Of a stretch of 64,000 nt of DNA, positions 52,908-62,528 are shown piece by piece. The stretch lies in the NCBI RefSeq assembly GCF_000179615.1, contig NZ_AEDD01000002.1:62001-126000 (forward strand), in the 5' to 3' direction. Numbering within the stretch: the stretch's first letter is position 1; each line of letters opens with the position of its first letter. This stretch comes from Paenibacillus curdlanolyticus YK9 (lineage in GTDB: Bacteria > Bacillota > Bacilli > Paenibacillales > Paenibacillaceae). The translations under genes and the position numbers were made by a program. Under the pieces are notes generated by a model that did no database searches, was not told the DNA's origin, and was given only the letters and a program-made list of their open reading frames with translations.

Positions 52908-53885
52908 ATGGCTCAAATGAATATGTTAGAGGCGCTCCGCGATGCGATGCGCGTGGAATTGAAACAGGACCCGAACGTTCTTATTTTTGGTGAGGACGTC
53001 GGTAAGGTCGGCGGTGTATTCCGTGTAACGGAAGGATTGCAAGAGGAATTCGGCGAGGAGCGCGTATTCGATACGCCGCTCGCCGAATCCGCAATCGCAG
53101 GCATGGCAGTTGGTATGGGAACGCAAGGTTTCCGTCCAATCGCTGAAATCCAGTTCGTAGGCTTCATCTATGAAGCGCTCGACCAAATGTTTGTACAAGC
53201 TGCTCGTATGCGTTACCGCTCCGGCGGCCGTTACAACTCGCCAATCGTATTCCGTACGCCTTTCGGCGGCGGCGTTAAAGCGGCAGAGCTTCATACGGAC
53301 TCGCTCGAAGGCTTGGCAGTACAAACACCAGGCATCAAAGTTATCGTTCCTTCGAATCCTTACGATGCTAAGGGCCTGATGATCTCCGCTATTCGCGATA
53401 ATGACCCTGTCTTCTTCATGGAGCACTTGAACCTGTATCGCGCATTCCGCGACGAGGTGCCAGAAGGCGACTACGCGATCGAGATCGGTAAAGCGAACGT
53501 GGTTCGCGAAGGTAAAGACGTTACGATCATCGCCTACGGCATGATGGTGCATACGGCGAAGAAAGCAGCTGAAGAGCTGGCTAAAGAAGGCATCGAGGCT
53601 GAAGTTATCGACCTTCGTACGCTTCTTCCGCTCGATATCGATACGCTCGTGAAGTCGATCCAAAAAACGAATCGTGCAATTATCGTCCAAGAAGCGCAAA
53701 AAACGTCCGGCGTAGCAGCTGAGGTTATTGCGCAAATCAACGAAAAAGCGATTTTGCATCTCGAAGCTCCAGTGCTTCGCGTAGCAGGACCGGATACGGT
53801 ATATCCATTTGCACAAATCGAAGACGCTTGGTTGCCGTCGCCTGAGCGCGTCGTTAAAGCAGCGAAGCAAGTACTGAACTTTTAA
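52908..53885 (+). CDS. pdhB: Pyruvate dehydrogenase E1 beta subunit
   Basis: The 325-residue beta subunit has GEDVGKVGGVFRVTEGLQEEFG at the start, the FVGFIYEALDQ segment, and the C-terminal transketolase domain with VVQEAQKTSGVAAEV. It completes the ThDP site of E1. The ATG follows GAAGGAGGA, 34 bp after pdhA. The next gene starts 76 bp later, so all are one operon. Confidence 0.97.
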   Translation: MAQMNMLEALRDAMRVELKQDPNVLIFGEDVGKVGGVFRVTEGLQEEFGEERVFDTPLAESAIAGMAVGMGTQGFRPIAEIQFVGFIYEALDQMFVQAARMRYRSGGRYNSPIVFRTPFGGGVKAAELHTDSLEGLAVQTPGIKVIVPSNPYDAKGLMISAIRDNDPVFFMEHLNLYRAFRDEVPEGDYAIEIGKANVVREGKDVTIIAYGMMVHTAKKAAEELAKEGIEAEVIDLRTLLPLDIDTLVKSIQKTNRAIIVQEAQKTSGVAAEVIAQINEKAILHLEAPVLRVAGPDTVYPFAQIEDAWLPSPERVVKAAKQVLNF

Positions 53886-53961
53886 TATTTAATCGATCCA
53901 ATTACACGCTGCTGCGATGAGTGGACGGTACGCATAGAGAACAGAGGGAGGATGCATTCGA

Positions 53962-55263
53962 GTGGCTAAATTCGAATATCGGTTCCCGGAGCTAGGCGAG
54001 GGTCTGCATGAAGGCGAAATCGTCAAAATGCACATTAAGCCAGGCGACGCGGTTAATGACGAGAGCATCATTATGGAAGTGCAGAACGACAAGGCGATCG
54101 TAGAAGTGCCTTGTCCAGTAGAAGGCAAAGTATTGGAAGTATTCGCGAAAGACGGTCAGGTGTGTCACGTAGGTGAAGTCGTGGCAATCATTGATGTAGA
54201 AGGCGAACTTCCAGAGGGCGCAACAGTAGCTGAAGAGAGCGCACCAGCCCCTGCGGCTGCGGCACCGGCAGCAGCTCAAGCTGCTCCAGCTCCTACGGCG
54301 GCTGCACAAGCTCCGCAAGCGAGCGCAGCGCTCGTATTGGCAACGCCAAGCGTTCGCAAATATGCGCGTGAGAAAGGCATCGACATTACGACGGTTGCTG
54401 GCTCCGGCAAGAACGGAAAAGTAACACGCGAAGACATCGATGCATTTGCTTCTGGCGGCGCAGCTCCTGCTGTTGCAACTGAAGCACCTGCTCAAGAAGC
54501 GGCAGCTCCAGCTGCATCGCAAGACAAGCCATCTGCTCCAGTGGCAGCGGGCTCCGCACATCGTCCGGAAGAGCGCCTGCCATTCAAAGGCATTCGCAAA
54601 GCGATTGCAAGCGCAATGTCCAAATCGATGTACACAGCTCCGCATGTAACGCTTATGGATGAAGTTGACGTAACGGAGTTAGTCGCGCTGCGTGCAAAAT
54701 ACAAGCCATTTGCTGAGAAGAAAGGCGTTAAGCTCACTTACTTGCCTTTCATTGTAAAAGCATTGGTCGCGGCATGCCGCGAATTCCCAATCATGAACGC
54801 GACGCTGGATGAAGCATCGCAAGAAATCGTGCTTCGCAAGTACTACAACATCGGCATTGCAACGGATACGGACAACGGCTTGATCGTTCCAGTTATCGAA
54901 GATGCAGACCGTAAAAATATTTACAAAGTTGCAAGCAGCATTAGCGATCTGGCTGTACGCGGCCGTGATGGCAAGCTTGCACCGAACGAAATGCGCGGCA
55001 GCACGATCACGATTACGAACATCGGATCGGCTGGGGGCATGTTCTTCACGCCGGTAATCAACTTCCCAGAGGTTGCCATTCTTGGCACGGGCCGCATTTC
55101 GGAGAAAGCTGTTGTCAAAAACGGCGAAATCGTAGCAGCTCCTGTTATGGCATTGTCGCTCAGCTTCGACCACCGTCTCATCGACGGCGCAACGGCGCAA
55201 AACTTCTTGAACTACATCAAACAGTTGTTGGCACAGCCTGAACTGTTCATCATGGAGGTGTAA
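53962..55263 (+). CDS. pdhC: Dihydrolipoamide acetyltransferase E2 subunit
   Basis: E2 carries the acetyl group on a lipoyl arm. The 433-residue protein has one lipoyl domain (Lys44 in QNDKAI), an Ala/Pro-rich hinge, a peripheral subunit-binding domain (about 128-165, [14 protein letters not shown]), a second hinge and the catalytic domain with the active-site DHRLIDGA. The start is GTG 53962 behind GAGGGAGGA. The pdhD gene starts 5 bp after the stop. Confidence 0.97.
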   Translation: MAKFEYRFPELGEGLHEGEIVKMHIKPGDAVNDESIIMEVQNDKAIVEVPCPVEGKVLEVFAKDGQVCHVGEVVAIIDVEGELPEGATVAEESAPAPAAAAPAAAQAAPAPTAAAQAPQASAALVLATPSVRKYAREKGIDITTVAGSGKNGKVTREDIDAFASGGAAPAVATEAPAQEAAAPAASQDKPSAPVAAGSAHRPEERLPFKGIRKAIASAMSKSMYTAPHVTLMDEVDVTELVALRAKYKPFAEKKGVKLTYLPFIVKALVAACREFPIMNATLDEASQEIVLRKYYNIGIATDTDNGLIVPVIEDADRKNIYKVASSISDLAVRGRDGKLAPNEMRGSTITITNIGSAGGMFFTPVINFPEVAILGTGRISEKAVVKNGEIVAAPVMALSLSFDHRLIDGATAQNFLNYIKQLLAQPELFIMEV

Positions 55264-55268
55264 CGGAT

Positions 55269-56684
55269 ATGGTAGTAGGAGACGCTTCACTCGATATCGA
55301 TACATTAGTCATTGGCGCAGGACCTGGCGGTTACGTAGCAGCTATTCGTGCAGCGCAACTCGGTCAATCCGTTCTTTGTGTAGAGAAAGCCACAGTCGGC
55401 GGCGTTTGCTTGAATGTTGGCTGTATTCCTTCCAAAGCACTCATCTCCGCCGCTCATCAATATGAGGCTGCTTCCCACGGCGAATCGTTCGGCATCACAG
55501 TCGGCGACGTGAAAGTAGACTGGAGCAAAGTGCAAGAATTCAAAAACGGTGTGACGAAAAAGCTGACAGGCGGCGTTGCATCGCTCCTGAAAGCTAACAA
55601 AGTTGAATACTTCAATGGCGAAGTAATGTTCATCAATGCGAACGAAGCTCGCGTATTCAACGACCAAGAAGCACCGCGTTATCGCTTCAAAAACTGCATC
55701 ATCGCGACGGGCTCCCGCCCGATCGAGCTGAAAGCATTCCCATACGGCGGACGCATCGTGTCTTCGACGGAAGCACTGTCGCTGCCAGAAATTCCGAAAA
55801 GCCTCGTTGTTATCGGCGGCGGCTACATCGGTATCGAGCTTGGCCAAATGTACAGCAAATTCGGCACGAAGGTTACGATCATTGAAGGCGCGGACGCTAT
55901 CATGCCGGGCTTTGACAAAGACATGTCGAATATCGTAGCGAAGAAGCTCAAAGCTAAGGACGTTAACATCGTTACTGGCGCACAAGCGAAATCCGCTGAA
56001 CAATCGGCTGACAGCGTAACGGTTACGTACACGGTTGGCGACAAGGAAGAATCCGTTGTTGCTGATTACCTGCTCGTAACGGTTGGCCGTCGTCCGAATA
56101 CGGATGGCGAGCTTGGCCTTGATCTGATCGGAATTGAATTGACGGATCGCGGTCTCGTGAAAGTCGACAACCAAGGCCGTACGAACCTTCCACACATCTA
56201 CGCAATCGGCGATATCGTTCCAGGCGCAGCGCTTGCTCACAAAGCGATGTACGAAGGACGCGTTGCTGCAGAGTCGATTTCCGGACTGCCTAGCGTAGTT
56301 GACTATAAATGTATCCCAGCGGTTGCTTTCTCTGATCCAGAATGCGCAAGCGTGGGCTACTCGGAAAAAGAAGCGAAAGAAAAAGGCCACAACGTTAAAG
56401 CGGGCAAATTCCCGTTTGCAGCAAATGGTCGCGCCCTGTCGCTTAACGGCGCAGAAGGCTTCGTGAAAATCGTTTCCGACGCGGACAATGGTCTCGTATT
56501 GGGTGCTCAAATCGTTGGTATCGAAGCATCGAACATGATCGCTGAGATTGCTCTTGCGATTGAGATGGGCGCTACGCTCGAAGATATCGCTCTTACGATT
56601 CATGCGCATCCAACGCTCGGCGAGATCGTTCTCGACGCAGCGGAAGTTGCGCTCGGACATCCGATCCATACGTTCGTTAAGTAA
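55269..56684 (+). CDS. pdhD: Dihydrolipoamide dehydrogenase E3 subunit
   Basis: E3 reoxidises the lipoyl group with NAD+. The 471-residue flavoprotein has the FAD motif GAGPGGYVAA, the redox disulfide GGVCLNVGCIPSKA, the NAD motif GGGYIGIELG and the C-terminal HAHPTLGE catalytic His-Glu. The ATG follows ATGGAGGTG, which overlaps the end of pdhC. It closes the operon, followed by a terminator. Confidence 0.97.
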   Translation: MVVGDASLDIDTLVIGAGPGGYVAAIRAAQLGQSVLCVEKATVGGVCLNVGCIPSKALISAAHQYEAASHGESFGITVGDVKVDWSKVQEFKNGVTKKLTGGVASLLKANKVEYFNGEVMFINANEARVFNDQEAPRYRFKNCIIATGSRPIELKAFPYGGRIVSSTEALSLPEIPKSLVVIGGGYIGIELGQMYSKFGTKVTIIEGADAIMPGFDKDMSNIVAKKLKAKDVNIVTGAQAKSAEQSADSVTVTYTVGDKEESVVADYLLVTVGRRPNTDGELGLDLIGIELTDRGLVKVDNQGRTNLPHIYAIGDIVPGAALAHKAMYEGRVAAESISGLPSVVDYKCIPAVAFSDPECASVGYSEKEAKEKGHNVKAGKFPFAANGRALSLNGAEGFVKIVSDADNGLVLGAQIVGIEASNMIAEIALAIEMGATLEDIALTIHAHPTLGEIVLDAAEVALGHPIHTFVK

Positions 56685-56705
56685 ATAGTACGCTTCGTTC
56701 ACATC

Positions 56706-56745
56706 AAGAGGTCAACGGTTATGATGCCGCTGGCCTCTTTTTGTT
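56706..56745 (+). terminator. Intrinsic terminator after pdhD
   Basis: AAGAGGTCAACGG / CCGCTGGCCTCTT (one mismatch, one G-T pair) is followed by TTTTTG. Confidence 0.8.
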
Positions 56746-56822
56746 GCATTTTGGCATATACTACGTTGGAACAAGTAATCTTGGATCTTGGTCTTCTTAA
56801 GCCGATGAAGGAGTGCAAAGGG

Positions 56823-57353
56823 ATGTCTGAGCAAACGAATGAGTGGAAAGACAATAGAGGTGCAATAGCACGAGCTCAGCGGCGTGCCAGTGAGTCGCGT
56901 GCGGTTATTACAGATATTGTGTTTCCATCGGATACGAATCATCTCGGTACGATGTTTGGCGGGAAAGTCATGGAGTATATGGACAAAGTAGCCGCGATCA
57001 GTGCAATGCGTCATGCCAGGTGTGCCGTCGTAACGGCATCGACGGATCATATTGATTTTGTACAGCCTATTCGATTAGGGGATGTCATCACCGTAGAGTC
57101 TTTCGTGACGTGGACACATCGCAGCTCTATGGAGGTATATGTTAGCGCTCAGTCGGAAAATTTGCGAACCGGCGATCGCATTACGGCGGTTACTGCCTTT
57201 TTTATTTTTGTTGCTTTGAATGATGAAGGGAAGCCAACCGCTGTACCTGGAATTGTGCCAGAATCGGCTGAGGAGCTGCAATTGCATGATTCTGCAGCAG
57301 AGCGATATGCGGAGAGAAACAAACGAATGGAAGAACGAAAACGAAGCACATAA
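56823..57353 (+). CDS. Hotdog-fold acyl-CoA thioesterase (YkhA-like)
   Basis: The 176-residue protein is of the YkhA/BFIT type hotdog thioesterases: TDIVFPSDTNHLGTMFGGKVMEYMDKVAAI contains the Asn-His-Gly segment and the catalytic Asp, followed by ASTDHIDFVQPI. It hydrolyses acyl-CoA in the cytoplasm; chain specificity is unknown. The frame is open upstream into the pdh terminator, so ATG 56823, behind AAGGAG, is the likely start. A C-terminal helix (AAERYAERNKRMEERKRST) is charged. Confidence 0.9.
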   Translation: MSEQTNEWKDNRGAIARAQRRASESRAVITDIVFPSDTNHLGTMFGGKVMEYMDKVAAISAMRHARCAVVTASTDHIDFVQPIRLGDVITVESFVTWTHRSSMEVYVSAQSENLRTGDRITAVTAFFIFVALNDEGKPTAVPGIVPESAEELQLHDSAAERYAERNKRMEERKRST

Positions 57354-57386
57354 TGTGCAGAAAATGTCGTCATTTCAGCTTTTTAT

Positions 57387-57394
57387 GATACAAT
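57387..57394 (+). promoter_or_regulatory. Extended -10 candidate for thyA-dfrA
   Basis: TGATACAAT is an extended -10 (TGn plus TACAAT at 57389-57394), 68 bp before thyA. No good -35 was found. Confidence 0.4.
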
Positions 57395-57461
57395 AGTAAC
57401 GTTCGAATTAGAGTCGAAAACGACGAAACAGATCGCTTAGACGAACGGGGTATGATCAATT

Positions 57462-58418
57462 TTGAGCCAAAACGAAAATGAATACTTGGCACTGCTTCAG
57501 CATGTGCTGAATAACGGAACACGTAAAGATGACCGCACTGGAACCGGAACGATTTCGACGTTTGGATACCAGATGCGATTTGATTTGAATGAAGGGTTCC
57601 CGCTGCTCACGACCAAGCGCATCCCTTTCCGGCTCATCGTAAGCGAGCTGTTGTGGTTTATGAAAGGCGATACGAACATCCGCTATTTGCTCCAGCATAA
57701 CAATAACATTTGGAATGAGTGGGCGTTCAAGCGTTGGGTGGAAAGCGCTTCGTATGAAGGGCCGGACATGGCGAATTTCGGGCTGCGTTCGCAGACAGAC
57801 GAAGATTTCGCTGCAAGCTATACGGAGCAAATGAACCGCTTTAAGGAGCTCGTGCTTACCGATGACGCATTTGCTGCGCAATTTGGTGAGCTAGGCGACG
57901 TTTATGGCAAGCAATGGCGCGCATGGCAGACGACCAAAGGCGATACGTTGGATCAATTACACGATGTGATCGAGATGATCAAACGAAATCCGGATTCACG
58001 CAGATTAATTGTATCGGCATGGAATCCAGAAGATATCCCGCTCATGGCATTGCCGCCATGCCACACGTTGTTCCAATTTTATGTAGCGGATGGAAAGCTT
58101 TCTTGCCAGCTGTATCAGCGCAGCGCAGATATTTTTCTCGGCATTCCGTTTAACATTGCGAGCTACGCGTTATTGACGCATTTGATCGCACGAGAATGCG
58201 GGCTAGCTGTCGGAGAGTTTGTTCATACGCTAGGCGATGCCCATATTTATACGAATCACATGGATCAGATTCAAGAGCAGCTGGCCCGTGCGCCTAAGTC
58301 GCTTCCTAAGCTGGAGCTGTCAGGTGATTGGACGTCCGTGTTTGATGCTGAGGTCGAGGATATAGCTGTCGAAGGCTATGATCCTCATCCAACGATCAAG
58401 GCGCCTGTGGCGGTATAG
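57462..58418 (+). CDS. thyA: Thymidylate synthase ThyA
   Basis: ThyA methylates dUMP using methylenetetrahydrofolate, producing dihydrofolate, which DfrA then reduces. The 318-residue enzyme is the longer Lactobacillus casei-like type. The nucleophile is Cys200 in [10 protein letters not shown], with the dUMP-binding [17 protein letters not shown] and [12 protein letters not shown]. The start is TTG 57462 with a GGGG-type site. The dfrA gene starts 45 bp after the stop. Confidence 0.97.
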   Translation: MSQNENEYLALLQHVLNNGTRKDDRTGTGTISTFGYQMRFDLNEGFPLLTTKRIPFRLIVSELLWFMKGDTNIRYLLQHNNNIWNEWAFKRWVESASYEGPDMANFGLRSQTDEDFAASYTEQMNRFKELVLTDDAFAAQFGELGDVYGKQWRAWQTTKGDTLDQLHDVIEMIKRNPDSRRLIVSAWNPEDIPLMALPPCHTLFQFYVADGKLSCQLYQRSADIFLGIPFNIASYALLTHLIARECGLAVGEFVHTLGDAHIYTNHMDQIQEQLARAPKSLPKLELSGDWTSVFDAEVEDIAVEGYDPHPTIKAPVAV

Positions 58419-58463
58419 AAACAAAGGAGAGGCAAGCAGCAGCGAGAGGAGGCATAATCGGCA

Positions 58464-58949
58464 ATGATATCGATGATATGGGCAATGGATCGCAATCGAG
58501 CGATTGGCATTGAGAATCGGATCCCATGGCGCCTGCCAGCCGACATGGCTTTCTTTAAAGCTTATACGACGGGTAAAACAGTCGTCATGGGGCGAAAAAC
58601 GTTCGAATCGTTTCCGAAGGCGCTGCCGAATCGTCGGAACGTCGTATTGACCCGTTCGGCGGGGCTGGAGCTTGAGGGCGCTGAGACAGTTACTTCAATA
58701 GAAGAAGCGTTAAAAAGGTTTGAAAACGAAAAAGAATTGGTTATTATTGGCGGATCAGAAATTTATTCGCAGTTTATTCCATATGCAGATCAACTTCTTG
58801 TGACAGAAATTGATGGGGTATTTGCGGATACGGATGCATTTTTCCCAGCTTTAGATTGGAATGATTGGGAGCTCATTGAATCGCGTGAAGGCGTTCGGGA
58901 CGAGAAAAACACGTACGATTATCGGTTTCTTACCTATAAACGGCTGTAA
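58464..58949 (+). CDS. dfrA: Dihydrofolate reductase
   Basis: The 161-residue enzyme regenerates tetrahydrofolate after ThyA. Visible are WAMDRNRAIGIENRIPWRLPADM (active-site Trp and acidic Asp), GRKTFESFP (NADPH loop), and the IIGGSEIYSQF glycines. The length is typical. The start is ATG 58464 with GGAGG at about 11 bases; a second Met at codon 4 is possible. Folate-cycle pair with thyA. Confidence 0.96.
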   Translation: MISMIWAMDRNRAIGIENRIPWRLPADMAFFKAYTTGKTVVMGRKTFESFPKALPNRRNVVLTRSAGLELEGAETVTSIEEALKRFENEKELVIIGGSEIYSQFIPYADQLLVTEIDGVFADTDAFFPALDWNDWELIESREGVRDEKNTYDYRFLTYKRL

Positions 58950-59186
58950 ATGACGAACGTTCATGTGGACAAGCATTGAAGGTTTTTATGTAGAAAAGTG
59001 CAAATCATTATACGGATAATCCATTTGTGGCGAGCGGTAAATGATGCTAATATGGTCCGAAATAATGAGTAAGATAAGCATTCTTATGCAAAGATTTATA
59101 TTGAATAATTGTTCGATTCCCGATATAGTTTAAATATAACTGTTTATTTGTTGTACCGGGAGTAAAGAAACGAGGGAGTTGCGATC
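58950..59186. other. Intergenic region before gltD
   Basis: This 237-bp A/T-rich gap has no recognisable RNA element. A weak promoter (TTGTTC at 59109-59114, TAAATA at 59131-59136) lies about 50 bp before gltD. No clear GltC or TnrA site was seen. Confidence 0.5.
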
Positions 59187-60674
59187 ATGTCTACACCAAC
59201 GGGATTTATGGAGTACAAACGCGAACTGCCGGCAGATCGCGATCCGATCGAGCGGATTAAAGATTGGGAAGAGTTCCATCTTCATCTGAATGACGATCAA
59301 TTGCGCACGCAAGGTGCTCGCTGCATGGACTGCGGTACGCCTTATTGCCATACAGGTATGGAATTGGCTGGTAGCGTATCCGGTTGTCCAGTAAACAACC
59401 TGATTCCAGAATGGAATAATCTGATTTATCGTGGTCTGTGGCGCGAAGCGCTGGACCGTCTGCATAAGACGAACAACTTCCCTGAGTTCACTGGACGCGT
59501 TTGTCCAGCGCCATGCGAAGGTTCCTGTACAGTTGGTCTTATCGGACAACCTGTTACAATTAAGACGATCGAGCAAGAGATCATCGACCGCGGGTTTGAT
59601 GAAGGCTGGGTCGTACCACAACCGCCGAAGGAGCGGACTGGCAAGCGTGTAGCTGTCGTCGGTTCCGGTCCTGCAGGCTTGGCAGCAGCAGCGCAATTGA
59701 ACAAAGCTGGTCACCTGGTAACGGTGTACGAGCGTGCTGATCGTATTGGCGGCTTGCTGACATACGGTATTCCTACAATGAAATTGGATAAAGGCGTTGT
59801 TCAACGTCGTGTTGATCTGCTCGAAGCAGAAGGCATCACGTTTGTGACGAACACAGAGATCGGCAAAGACATCTCGGCACAAGATCTCGTTGATCAATTC
59901 GACGCTGTTGTACTGTGCGGCGGCGCTACGAAAGCACGCGATGTAGAGATGGAAGGCCGCGAGCTGAAAGGCGTTCACCAAGCGATGGATTACCTCAACG
60001 GCACGATCAAGAGCTATCTGGATTCCAATTTGGAAGACGGTAACTACATTTCGGGTAAAGACAAGGACGTTATCGTAATTGGTGGCGGCGATACGGGTAC
60101 TGACTGCGTAGCGACGGCGCTTCGCCACGGCTGCCGTTCGGTAACACAATTCGGTACGCATGCGAAAGCTCCGCTTGAGCGCGATGCTGTCAACAATCCT
60201 TGGCCGCAGTTCCCGAATGTGTATACGCTTGATTATGCACATGAAGAAGCGAAAGCACTTTATGGCGATGATCCGCGTGCATTCTCGGTATTGACGAAGA
60301 AATTCGTTGGCGACGAGAACGGTGTTTTGAAGGAACTCCACACGGTTCAAATCGAACGTACGGTGGATGAGACGGGACGCAAGGTCTATACGGAAATTCC
60401 GGGAACGGAAAAAGTATGGAAAGCGGATCTGGTTCTGATCGCAGTAGGCTTCGAAGGACCGGAGAACACGATCATTAACCAGCTTAATCTGGAGCAGGAT
60501 CGTCGTTCGAACGTAAAAGCACAATACGGCAAGTACACGACTAACGTCGACAAAGTATTCGCTGCTGGCGATATGCGTCGTGGACAAAGCTTGGTAGTAT
60601 GGGCAATTAACGAAGGCCGCGAGGCGGCTCGTGAAGTAGATAAATATTTGATGGGTTCGTCGATGCTCCCATAA
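59187..60674 (+). CDS. gltD: Glutamate synthase small (beta) subunit
   Basis: The small subunit passes electrons from NADPH via FAD and Fe-S centres to the large subunit of glutamate synthase. The 495-residue protein has the N-terminal cysteine clusters ([23 protein letters not shown] and CPAPCEGSC), the FAD motif [10 protein letters not shown] and the NADPH motif GGGDTGTDC. It is called gltB in Bacillus numbering. No gltA/large subunit is adjacent, so it may be an isolated copy or belong to a split locus. The ATG follows GAGGGAG. A clear terminator follows. Confidence 0.95.
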   Translation: MSTPTGFMEYKRELPADRDPIERIKDWEEFHLHLNDDQLRTQGARCMDCGTPYCHTGMELAGSVSGCPVNNLIPEWNNLIYRGLWREALDRLHKTNNFPEFTGRVCPAPCEGSCTVGLIGQPVTIKTIEQEIIDRGFDEGWVVPQPPKERTGKRVAVVGSGPAGLAAAAQLNKAGHLVTVYERADRIGGLLTYGIPTMKLDKGVVQRRVDLLEAEGITFVTNTEIGKDISAQDLVDQFDAVVLCGGATKARDVEMEGRELKGVHQAMDYLNGTIKSYLDSNLEDGNYISGKDKDVIVIGGGDTGTDCVATALRHGCRSVTQFGTHAKAPLERDAVNNPWPQFPNVYTLDYAHEEAKALYGDDPRAFSVLTKKFVGDENGVLKELHTVQIERTVDETGRKVYTEIPGTEKVWKADLVLIAVGFEGPENTIINQLNLEQDRRSNVKAQYGKYTTNVDKVFAAGDMRRGQSLVVWAINEGREAAREVDKYLMGSSMLP

Positions 60675-60701
60675 GGCATCACAGCTTATCCATAGGCTAG
60701 T

Positions 60702-60736
60702 AACACAAGCGCCCAATCGGGCGCTTGTGTTGTTTT
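60702..60736 (+). terminator. Intrinsic terminator after gltD
   Basis: Perfect 13-bp stem AACACAAGCGCCC with loop AATC is followed by GTTTTG. Confidence 0.88.
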
Positions 60737-60780
60737 GCCTTGCGAAATGGATCGATAATAATTCGTTAGGAGGAGTAAGC

Positions 60781-61101
60781 ATGATTCAATACGGCTCAGA
60801 TATGATTACAGAGCTGAAGTTTGTTTCGTTCGAGCCTACGATTGAGCAGAGAGATCATCAATGGGTAGATATTGAGCTTCGACCAACATTGTGGCCGTCT
60901 ACGCCAGTGCCATCTGCGATCAGTGACTTTACGATATTGGTGATTTGCACAACCGGGGGTCAAATCGCACAGATGATACCCTATGACGAAGGCTGCGATT
61001 GCGAATTTCAGTTTACGATGACGGAGAAGGAGCAGATCGAAGCGTATATTTTGTCGGAAGAAATCCAGTCGCGTATCCATAATCTGACCTCCCCAGAATG
61101 A
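60781..61101 (+). CDS. Uncharacterised small protein
   Basis: I do not recognise this 106-residue acidic protein. It has predominantly beta strands (MITELKFVSFEPT, WVDIELRPTLW, FTILVICTTGG), two Cys near EGCDCEFQF, and a helical C-terminus (EKEQIEAYILSEEIQSRIHN). It has no membrane segment or signal peptide. The start is ATG 60781 behind TAGGAGGAG, a strong site that supports it as a real gene; the frame runs further up to a TTG. It precedes the next gene by 77 bp. Confidence 0.65.
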   Translation: MIQYGSDMITELKFVSFEPTIEQRDHQWVDIELRPTLWPSTPVPSAISDFTILVICTTGGQIAQMIPYDEGCDCEFQFTMTEKEQIEAYILSEEIQSRIHNLTSPE

Positions 61102-61110
61102 GGAAAGTTG

Positions 61111-61119
61111 TGGTAAAAT
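61111..61119 (+). promoter_or_regulatory. Extended -10 candidate before the lysozyme-like gene
   Basis: TGGTAAAAT is a weak extended -10 with no good -35. Confidence 0.3.
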
Positions 61120-61178
61120 CGGAGAAATAGGCATTGAAGCGATGATGCTAAGATCCGATTCGAGCGGAGGTAGGGACG

Positions 61179-62375
61179 ATGCCCACCGACAACGCCACGA
61201 TCATTTCGCCGTCTGATGTTCGGAATATAAGGCGGTATGTTCAGCACAAATTTGCTGATTTGCCGCAGGACAAGCATGCCGATATTGTAGCGGATGCGGT
61301 GCGGCGTATTATTTACAAGCGATTGCCTGAGTTTGCGGATGCAATTCGTCAGCAAATAACGTCTCGGCTCATTCGGTCTGCTGTGATGGAACGATCCGGA
61401 CCTGTTGGCGCCGATGAGATTGCGGAAGCTTGTCTGTCCTGCGAGTTGGATGATCCCGCAATTTTCGAACCGTTTCATGCTTGGGTGGAGCAGCAATTGA
61501 GTCTTGTCATCATGCCTGATCGGCTCAGAGAGGCGATTCGCAAGGCAAATGAGACGGCGATTGGAGCGGCATCATCTGGCGCACTAAACGTTTGGCAAAC
61601 GATCGCACAGACGGTTGCGGTGGATGCGGAGCCATTCGTCCCGATGTCTGAGGGACAAGGCGTAGTGCTTCCTTTTCAAAACCAGCCTGTGCTTGATGCC
61701 AGCGGTGAAGGCGGGGCCATTGCACTCGATCCCACTTCTGCGAGCGCCGTTAAACCACTCCTGCCATGGTTCAGACACTTTGGGCGACGAAGCATATACG
61801 CAGCACTGAGCGGATTGCTTGTAGCCGTGACGTTGTTCTACGGCTGGTCGTTATCTCGGCCATCTGTAGGGGACATGATCCCGCCAGTGGGCAAGCCTGT
61901 GCCGATCGCGGCTAAGCCGAGCATCAACGAGCTGCCGGCTGCGCTTCAGTATCGGGAAGTGGATCGGGAGAAGCTGATCCTTTATTTGAAGGAGAAAGAC
62001 TCGCTTCTCGCGGAAGAGAATAACATGAAGGCTATCATTAAAGCTGCTAAGCAGTTTGATATTGATCCTTTGCTTATGTTCGCGATAACAGGCCAAGAAC
62101 AGGCTTTCGTTCCTCGCAGCAATAAGAAGGCATTTAAGATCGTAAATAATCCGTTTAACGTGTTCCATAGCTGGAAGGAGTACAACACGACGATTGAGAA
62201 ATCGGCGATGATCGCAGCCCGTACAATCGTAACATGGAGTAAGGGCCGTCCATCGGATGTCGATGCTTTCACGTGGGTGAACCGAGGGTATGCTGAAGAT
62301 TTAAACTGGTCCGACGGCGTAAGAGCGATTTGGAAAGTGATGGACCGTCGAATTGGAGCAAGTACTGCGGATTAG
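61179..62375 (+). CDS. Single-pass membrane protein with C-terminal lysozyme-like domain
   Basis: The 398-residue protein has an N-terminal soluble part of about 200 residues of unknown type (helical; TDNATIISPSDVRNIRRYVQHKF), a membrane segment (about 206-226, IYAALSGLLVAVTLFYGW), and a C-terminal domain likely outside the cell. The latter (IIKAAKQFDIDPLLMFAITGQEQAFVPRS ... KIVNNPFNVFHSW ... IAARTIVTW) resembles the glucosaminidase/lytic family, with a candidate catalytic Glu in GQEQAF. There is no signal peptide, implying N-in orientation. The ATG is behind CGGAGG. Family call is tentative. Confidence 0.6.
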   Translation: MPTDNATIISPSDVRNIRRYVQHKFADLPQDKHADIVADAVRRIIYKRLPEFADAIRQQITSRLIRSAVMERSGPVGADEIAEACLSCELDDPAIFEPFHAWVEQQLSLVIMPDRLREAIRKANETAIGAASSGALNVWQTIAQTVAVDAEPFVPMSEGQGVVLPFQNQPVLDASGEGGAIALDPTSASAVKPLLPWFRHFGRRSIYAALSGLLVAVTLFYGWSLSRPSVGDMIPPVGKPVPIAAKPSINELPAALQYREVDREKLILYLKEKDSLLAEENNMKAIIKAAKQFDIDPLLMFAITGQEQAFVPRSNKKAFKIVNNPFNVFHSWKEYNTTIEKSAMIAARTIVTWSKGRPSDVDAFTWVNRGYAEDLNWSDGVRAIWKVMDRRIGASTAD

Positions 62376-62470
62376 GCTCTTTGATACTATCGTTACAACG
62401 TAAAAAGCGTTCTCCTTCATTGCCGTTGATCAAGTATGGATGATAAAATTAACGTAATGAATTGAAGCGT

Positions 62471-62494
62471 GGCTGCCTGTTGCAGCCTCTTTTT
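62471..62494 (+). terminator. Intrinsic terminator before topB
   Basis: GGCTGC / GCAGCC with a 5-base loop is followed by TCTTTTT, 95 bp after the previous stop. Confidence 0.8.
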
Positions 62495-62528
62495 GCATGA
62501 ACAGAATGCCAAAGGGAGCGATAATCTT

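Noticed and set aside
52926-53870. Long minus-strand ORF opposite pdhB
   Set aside because: It mirrors a highly expressed gene and arises from its codon bias; the translation is Cys/Arg/Phe-rich, with no motif and no ribosome binding site.
55305-56702. Long minus-strand ORF opposite pdhD
   Set aside because: Same effect as opposite pdhB; pdhD has all family motifs on the plus strand.
59130-60782. 550-codon minus-strand ORF opposite gltD
   Set aside because: Shadow of gltD, whose cysteine clusters and cofactor motifs are intact.
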